Source of the DNA: Candidatus Njordarchaeota archaeon | Lineage (GTDB): Archaea > Asgardarchaeota > Njordarchaeia > Njordarchaeales > Njordarchaeaceae | Length of the DNA stretch: 20,151 nucleotides | Direction: 5' to 3' | Assembly: GCA_029856055.1 (NCBI GenBank) | Contig: JAHQWF010000111.1 | Location: 1-20,151 of the forward strand | In this document: positions 15,024 through 20,151 of the stretch, piece after piece | Layout: the number at the start of each line of letters is the position of its first letter | How positions within the stretch are numbered: the stretch's first letter is position 1 | Notes under the pieces: generated by a model | Seen by the model: the letters and a program-made list of their open reading frames with translations, nothing else | Database searches by the model: none | Told to the model about the DNA's origin: nothing | Made by a program: the position numbers and the translations under genes

Positions 15024-17012
15024 ATGCCTAAGCATCACATCCAAATTGGTAAACTATCATTAGAATCTTCTAAGGATTTCGAATGGGACGATATTTTAGA
15101 GATAGCCAAAGACATTAAGAAGTTTGCAAAATGGGATCCAGAAAATAAGAAATGGATAGCAAATTGGAGAATAATCACTAATTTGAGTACTGTAAAAAGA
15201 GTCATATCAAGGATAAGGAAGATAGATCCTTCTTACAGCTCTGAATTAGAGAGCGCGATTAATAGAATTATTAATCAAATACCAAAATTCCATGCATCTA
15301 GTGAATCTATACTACTTTTATCACTGGATGCTGATCCTTATGAACTGATAGAAAAATTGAATGTAAACCGCAAAAACGCAGAAATAGTTTTTAGGAAAGT
15401 CAATTTAGAGGAATTTAATGGACTTAAAGTCCCATACATCTCTATCCCGAAGGAAGTTGCTAGAAATGAAAGAGATAGGTTACTAAATGTATTTCCTCAA
15501 ATGCTCAGAGAAATTTTTGAATCAATAGATAAAGATTTGCTTGAAGAGAGAGTCAGAGTTTATCCCATTAGTCCAAGAAAAATATTAATAGATCTAGGAC
15601 GAATAAAAAATAAAGAACTTGAGGAAGAACTTATAAAATTAGGAGAAATCAAACTATTCATTGAAGATGCTTCTGGAGAACTAAAGGAAAAAGTCTATAA
15701 ATTACATAAACGAATAGTCAGTGAGAAAGGATATATCAAGATTATTCTTCCATCATACGCAATAGGTGTAGTCGAGGGCATATTGAATAGATATGATTTA
15801 GAGGTCGATATAGATTACGGCATAATTCTGAAAGAAATTGAAACAATTAGATCCAAAGTCACATTAATGCGGCATCAGCTAGAAGCATTCAACGCATGGA
15901 AGCAAATGGGTAATAGAGGAACTATTGTGATTCCTACGGGAGGCGGAAAAACGTTTGTTGCATTAGAAGCTATAGCTGACCTAAAGTTACCTACCTTAAT
16001 ACTTGTTCCTAATAAATGGCTTCTCAAACAATGGGCTTCTCGGATATACACGTATCTCGGTGTTCCAAAAGGCATGATAGGTATATTAGGTGGCGGAGAA
16101 AGAAAAATAAGAGAAATAACTGTATCAACTTATCAATCTGCATATAAATATGTAGAGGACATCACGGATAAATTTGCGTTAGCAATCTTTGATGAGGCAC
16201 ATCATGTTCCTGCAAAGACATTTAAGAACATAGCTCTCTATTTACGAGCGATCTATAGAATGGCTTTATCGGCTACTCCAAAAAGAAGAGATCGCAACGA
16301 AAAACTGTTATTTAAACTAGTAGGTAACATAGTTTATCAAATCAGTTTGAGAGAATTAGTTGAAGAAGGTATCCTAGCTCCATTAGTCGTCAGAAAGATC
16401 TATGTTAGATTACCTGCAAGTTTATCTGCTAAATATAGGCAGTACGAGAGATTATTAAATAGAGCTAGAACTGAGTTTGAAAAAAGGAGATATCTAAATA
16501 AACTGATTGAAATAGCTAGAGACAATCCAGAGAAAATTAAAGTTATAAGAGAAATTATTGAGAGGCATAGAAATAAGAAAAATTTCGTTTTTGCTGGCAG
16601 CATTAAGTTTGCAGAGCTAATAGAAAAAGAAATCAAAAGTATTACTCCCACAGCACTACTTACTTCTAAAACAAAGAAAACAACGGAAGATAAAATAGTC
16701 AACTCGTTTCATTCAGGAATAATAAGGTGTCTAGTATTAGTAAAGAAAGGGGAAGAGGGCGTTGACATTGGAGATGCATCAGTAGCTATAATAGCTGGGG
16801 GATCGAAACAAGAGCGAGAACTTATTCAAAGAGTTGGAAGGATATTGCGCGGAAGAAAAGATAAATTAGCGTGGCTTTATGAGATTGTTACTAAGAACAC
16901 TGTAGATGAGATGTTAAGTAAATCCAGAAACATCAAGAAATTAGTTTCTGAAATAGAGGATTTAGTTAAAGAAAAATATGGATTAAAGGCATTCGACATC
17001 CAGTACTATTGA
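15024..17012 (+). CDS. XPB/ERCC3-like SF2 DNA helicase with extended N-terminal region
   Basis: This ATP-dependent helicase has the SF2 motifs in order: the Q-like LMRHQLEAFNAWKQ, Walker A PTGGGKT, VPNKWLLKQW (Ia), DEAHH (II), ALSATPKRRDR (III) and QRVGRILRGRKD (VI). The match is best to XPB/SSL2, which opens or remodels DNA in nucleotide excision repair. About 285 residues precede the helicase core, longer than the usual archaeal XPB of about 450 residues total. They start with a short domain containing KFAKWDPENKKWIANWR, reminiscent of HARP-like substrate-recognition modules (by eye). The frame opens at TTG 15012 (666 residues); ATG 15024 (662) is preferred from the TATA spacing. Bax1, the usual XPB partner gene in archaea, is not adjacent. 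The 3' end overlaps the convergent surface protein by 7 bp. Confidence 0.88.
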   Translation: MPKHHIQIGKLSLESSKDFEWDDILEIAKDIKKFAKWDPENKKWIANWRIITNLSTVKRVISRIRKIDPSYSSELESAINRIINQIPKFHASSESILLLSLDADPYELIEKLNVNRKNAEIVFRKVNLEEFNGLKVPYISIPKEVARNERDRLLNVFPQMLREIFESIDKDLLEERVRVYPISPRKILIDLGRIKNKELEEELIKLGEIKLFIEDASGELKEKVYKLHKRIVSEKGYIKIILPSYAIGVVEGILNRYDLEVDIDYGIILKEIETIRSKVTLMRHQLEAFNAWKQMGNRGTIVIPTGGGKTFVALEAIADLKLPTLILVPNKWLLKQWASRIYTYLGVPKGMIGILGGGERKIREITVSTYQSAYKYVEDITDKFALAIFDEAHHVPAKTFKNIALYLRAIYRMALSATPKRRDRNEKLLFKLVGNIVYQISLRELVEEGILAPLVVRKIYVRLPASLSAKYRQYERLLNRARTEFEKRRYLNKLIEIARDNPEKIKVIREIIERHRNKKNFVFAGSIKFAELIEKEIKSITPTALLTSKTKKTTEDKIVNSFHSGIIRCLVLVKKGEEGVDIGDASVAIIAGGSKQERELIQRVGRILRGRKDKLAWLYEIVTKNTVDEMLSKSRNIKKLVSEIEDLVKEKYGLKAFDIQYY

Positions 17013-20000
17013 TTTCGTCTTATTTTTTTCCTTAAGTAAAGCAAGTAAAAATCTAGTGTAGCTAATAAAGTGATGATTACAGACGAAAAAACAACAGCAT
17101 TAAACGGAAATCCTTCTTGAGCTATTTCACCTCTTTCAACATAAAAATACAGTGACTTGACGATAGCATTCCCCGCTAGATCTGTTGCCTTGATCCTTAC
17201 GATATGTCTGCCCTCGGATAACTCCATTAATTCAATTAAGAAGTACTTTCTCAAACCCAGATTAATATAGGATCCATTATCAATAGATATGTAGAAACAA
17301 GCGACGCCACTTAAATTATCATAGCTCTCCCACCATATCATTATTGTTTCATTGGCCAGAATTGTATTATTCAGTTTTTCTGGTAAGATCAATATGGGTT
17401 GTATCCTATCAACTAGCAATACAAGCTTTAGAAGAGCTCTATTGCCAGCTAAATCAACGGCTTTTATCAGTATTACATAATAGCCATCTTCATATATCTT
17501 AATTACAGCGGTGTTATTGATCGTTCCAAAAAGGCTATTGTTGATAAACAAACTAATGTTGCCTAAATTAGTTTCGTTATAGTCAATCTGAATGAAAATA
17601 TCTGATGAGTTTGTTATGGTATTATTTGCAGGCCTAATAACTTTAATTGTCGGTGGAACTGTATCTATATTAATCCATAAAGCTAGACATTTCATATTAC
17701 CTGCTTTATCATACGATCTTATCTCGATTTTGTGCCACCCATCTGGAAGTCCTGACAATTCAAAGCTAGTGCTTGTATTTACATTAATAATGGCGCCCTG
17801 ATCTACTCTTATCTCATAGTATTTTATACCACTAGCATCATCTATTCCAACCCATTTAACAATTATATCAGATTTGTTCAAATAAGTGTTGTTATATGGG
17901 TAAGTAATATTGATAATTGGATCCGATAGATCAACTATTAATATTATTATAGTTTGGTTCAAGTTAGATGCTTTATCATAAGCCAGAATTCTGACGGTAT
18001 AATAGCCTTCAGAATAAATCTTTATCACAACGCTTTGATTCAGTCCGAAATCTATAGGTGAGGTGTCATTAATACTAACTATAATCCTATCCATATTAGT
18101 ATCATTATATCTCAGTTGGATATCAATAACGTCTCGATTTATATACGTGTAATTTCTAGGACTCAATACTTGTAGCGAGGGAGCTTTAGTATCAATTGTT
18201 ATATAGATCTTGGTATAATTCTGATTTTTAGCTAAATCCCGGCAAATTAATGTTATTGTATGTCTTCCATCAATTAATCCATTAACTATGTAACTAGTGT
18301 TTCTGCCTGTGTAAGCAAGTTCACTATCAATAAATAATTCGAATTCATCCAAATTATCCTCAATAAATCTCCAGGAAATATTCAGTTTAGAATCATTGAT
18401 ATAGCTATTGTTTACTGGTTGTTCGATAATTACGATGGGGGATACATAATCTATATGGATCTCTATGAATGATTGATTATAATTACCTGAATTATCAATA
18501 GCTTTAATGTAGATTTGATGTTTGCCATAACTTAAATTTTCGAAGGAATAAGAGGTATTTCCATACACATTAATCCAATCTCCGTCATCCAACTTAATTT
18601 CATAGTGATTTATGCCACTAAAGTTATCATAACCATCCCAAACGATCCTTATAGAATCATTGTTAAAATAACTATTGTTCTCAGGGCTTAAAATCGATAT
18701 TACGGGAGAATGAGTATCTACTATAATATTCAAACTAGATGATAATAATTGGCCAACCCTCGGTATTGCTCTAATTGTTACTATCCATGCTCCATCACTA
18801 GGAACATCGATTATAATTGATCTATAAGAGAGATCTAGGGAATCAATTAAGTTAGAGTTGAGGTATACCTCAAAAACTAGTGGTGAAAAACCCTGGTAAA
18901 ACCACTTTAATTCGATTTGACTTAAATTTAAGTAACTATTGTTACTTGGCGAAATTATTCTAAACTTGGCTGGTGTACTTAGCAAGATCAAGCCGTTCAC
19001 TGTCGCTATCAAGACATCTTCAACAAGATTCCTATCAACATCAAAGCAGTATAATCCAGATGGAGACGAGATGGATAAATTGAACAATTGTATTAATGAC
19101 CCATTAGGATCAAAGAGATGCATCAATCCAACATTATCAAGTATGATTATGTCATTTACATTATAACCAATTAAATCTCCATTAGTGATATGTGAGATAA
19201 TATTGGCAAGAGTCTTATTTAATTTAATAACGCCATTATATGAAATTCCGATGTAACCTAATCGATAATTCGCCACGATCTCCGAGTTCTCAATGAGGTT
19301 CATGACTGATACAACCATAATAGAATTGGTTATTTCCCAAAGGGTTTTACTAGTATTCAACATAGCAATTAATCCATTCGCAGTAGAGATAACTATATTC
19401 TCGCTATCTGCATTGCCAAATCTGCCAACAAGTACGTCGGTTATATATCCAGCATTAAAATCAAATTTCTTTGTCGTTGTCGTAGGAAGATCATATATAA
19501 TTATTGATCCATTAAATAACCCTAGCACTAATGTATCATGACGAAATCCAAATACATCGCCCGCTGATAATGCAGTAATGTTTACTCCAGAATACAATAA
19601 GTTCTCCGTAATCCCAGATGAGTTAACTATATAAACGCCGTTTTCTGTCCCAATCACGATCTCTAAGGAATTATCATTGTCTGGGTCAGCTAAGGTTAAA
19701 TCATTTATTCTGGGTGCTAGAAAATAGCTAAACAGAAATGATCCATTATATTCTAGCACGCTCAAAGTATTATTCTTTAATTTCAAAATAATTTCCTTAA
19801 ATCCGTCAGAATTTATATCTCCCAATAGTACTTCGCTCACATTCGCTCCTAAATTGTAATTCCATACGATGCTATAAGTATTGTTGAGATAAAATAGATT
19901 ACCAGAATAGTCTACAACGATAATATCTACTAAACCATCATCATCCAAATCATCCGATGACACGATATGACTTGTAATAGTATAAATAATCTGTCCTATC

Positions 20001-20071
20001 ACGCTGGAATCATTTTTAATCAGTACTACATAATAGGATCCAGTACGGGAATTCTTTACATCTATGATCAA
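17006..20071 (-). CDS. Surface protein: FG-GAP beta-propeller, Ig-like repeats, C-terminal membrane anchor
   Basis: The protein has 1021 residues from TTG 20071; an in-frame TGA lies at 20108-20110. Residues about 1-367 carry FG-GAP/VCBS-like blades about 44 residues apart, with Ca-binding motifs such as DLDDDGLVD (41-49), DINSDGFKE (85-93), DPDNDNSLE (129-137) and DVDRNLVED (344-352). From about 368, seven Ig-like domains of about 88 residues begin with motifs such as SPENNSYFN, QPVNNSYIN, SPRNYTYIN and YPYNNTYLN. Many N-x-[ST] sequons point to glycosylation. The end is a hydrophobic helix (FNAVVFSSVIITLLATLDFYLLYL) followed by RKKIRR, a stop-transfer anchor. No signal peptide precedes the first blade, so the true N-terminus is missing or elsewhere. 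An adhesion or surface recognition role is inferred. Confidence 0.85.
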   Translation of the reverse strand: MIIDVKNSRTGSYYVVLIKNDSSVIGQIIYTITSHIVSSDDLDDDGLVDIIVVDYSGNLFYLNNTYSIVWNYNLGANVSEVLLGDINSDGFKEIILKLKNNTLSVLEYNGSFLFSYFLAPRINDLTLADPDNDNSLEIVIGTENGVYIVNSSGITENLLYSGVNITALSAGDVFGFRHDTLVLGLFNGSIIIYDLPTTTTKKFDFNAGYITDVLVGRFGNADSENIVISTANGLIAMLNTSKTLWEITNSIMVVSVMNLIENSEIVANYRLGYIGISYNGVIKLNKTLANIISHITNGDLIGYNVNDIIILDNVGLMHLFDPNGSLIQLFNLSISSPSGLYCFDVDRNLVEDVLIATVNGLILLSTPAKFRIISPSNNSYLNLSQIELKWFYQGFSPLVFEVYLNSNLIDSLDLSYRSIIIDVPSDGAWIVTIRAIPRVGQLLSSSLNIIVDTHSPVISILSPENNSYFNNDSIRIVWDGYDNFSGINHYEIKLDDGDWINVYGNTSYSFENLSYGKHQIYIKAIDNSGNYNQSFIEIHIDYVSPIVIIEQPVNNSYINDSKLNISWRFIEDNLDEFELFIDSELAYTGRNTSYIVNGLIDGRHTITLICRDLAKNQNYTKIYITIDTKAPSLQVLSPRNYTYINRDVIDIQLRYNDTNMDRIIVSINDTSPIDFGLNQSVVIKIYSEGYYTVRILAYDKASNLNQTIIILIVDLSDPIINITYPYNNTYLNKSDIIVKWVGIDDASGIKYYEIRVDQGAIINVNTSTSFELSGLPDGWHKIEIRSYDKAGNMKCLALWINIDTVPPTIKVIRPANNTITNSSDIFIQIDYNETNLGNISLFINNSLFGTINNTAVIKIYEDGYYVILIKAVDLAGNRALLKLVLLVDRIQPILILPEKLNNTILANETIMIWWESYDNLSGVACFYISIDNGSYINLGLRKYFLIELMELSEGRHIVRIKATDLAGNAIVKSLYFYVERGEIAQEGFPFNAVVFSSVIITLLATLDFYLLYLRKKIRRNQ

Positions 20072-20151
20072 GGCAGTTTGCTTACAAATGTAGTTAATGG
20101 AGCCGTATCAAGCCTATATTCATATGACATTAATAAAGACGGAGAAAAAGA
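20012..20151 (+). CDS. Fragment of a second FG-GAP propeller protein running off the right edge
   Basis: The plus-strand frame open from 19961 reads QYYIIGSSTGILYIYD (from about 20021), then NVVNGAVSSLYSYDINKDGEK at the window end. YDINKDGEKE is a classic DxNxDG calcium-binding blade motif and the strand pattern before it is propeller-like. No start codon with a signal peptide is visible, and the part before about 20060 is antisense to the minus-strand propeller gene. This is either a partial gene whose 5' end was lost at a rearrangement, or a join artefact. Confidence 0.45.
   Translation, partial: MFNQYYIIGSSTGILYIYDQGSLLTNVVNGAVSSLYSYDINKDGEK

Noticed and set aside
1..20151. CRISPR array, insertion sequence, integrase or attachment site
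   Set aside because: No regularly spaced identical repeats, transposase motifs or terminal inverted repeats were found on either strand.

Overview
This window is AT-rich archaeal DNA, most likely from a thermophilic, anaerobic member of the TACK/Thermoproteota group. The evidence is a short XPF-type nuclease without a helicase domain, a Sulfolobus-type single OB-fold SSB with a basic Arg/Gly tail, an Hjc Holliday-junction resolvase, an XPB-like helicase, indolepyruvate:ferredoxin oxidoreductase (a marker of anaerobic amino-acid fermentation), frequent TTG/GTG starts, archaeal TATA boxes and large glycosylated surface proteins. I cannot name the genus.

Layout. (1) 1-2216: the 3' part of a membrane-anchored surface protein with a 17-unit, 18-residue helical stalk. 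(2) 2353-5106: a FAD-dependent dehydrogenase, then a convergent XPF-like nuclease, then hjc. (3) 5186-7629: iorA, followed by the SSB gene, which has a two-hairpin leader. (4) 12738-7654, all on the minus strand: a winged-helix regulator, an unknown 165-residue protein, iorB, and four tightly packed TIM-barrel genes. The four are two copies of a pair. Each pair has one barrel that has lost the metal ligands (A) and one that keeps them (B), in the order A1-B1-A2-B2. (5) 12874-13932: a divergent longin/roadblock-like protein. (6) About 14010-14633: a HEAT-repeat gene broken by frameshifts. (7) 14922-14620: a TIGR04076 protein. (8) 15024-17012: an XPB-like SF2 helicase with a long N-terminal region, probably leaderless. 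(9) 20071-17006: a large surface protein with an FG-GAP beta-propeller, about seven Ig-like domains and a C-terminal membrane anchor. At the right edge, the plus strand appears to encode a second FG-GAP propeller running off the window, head to head with the first, and neither shows a signal peptide.

How the genes fit together. IorA and IorB form one enzyme (oxidative decarboxylation of aryl pyruvates to aryl acetyl-CoA with ferredoxin reduction), but here they sit on opposite strands about 3.8 kb apart, with the SSB gene and the TIM-barrel cluster between them. XPF nuclease, Hjc, SSB and XPB helicase form a loose DNA repair/recombination neighbourhood. The two surface proteins flank the window. 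The most unusual item is the duplicated A/B TIM-barrel cassette downstream of iorB, whose substrate cannot be read from sequence.
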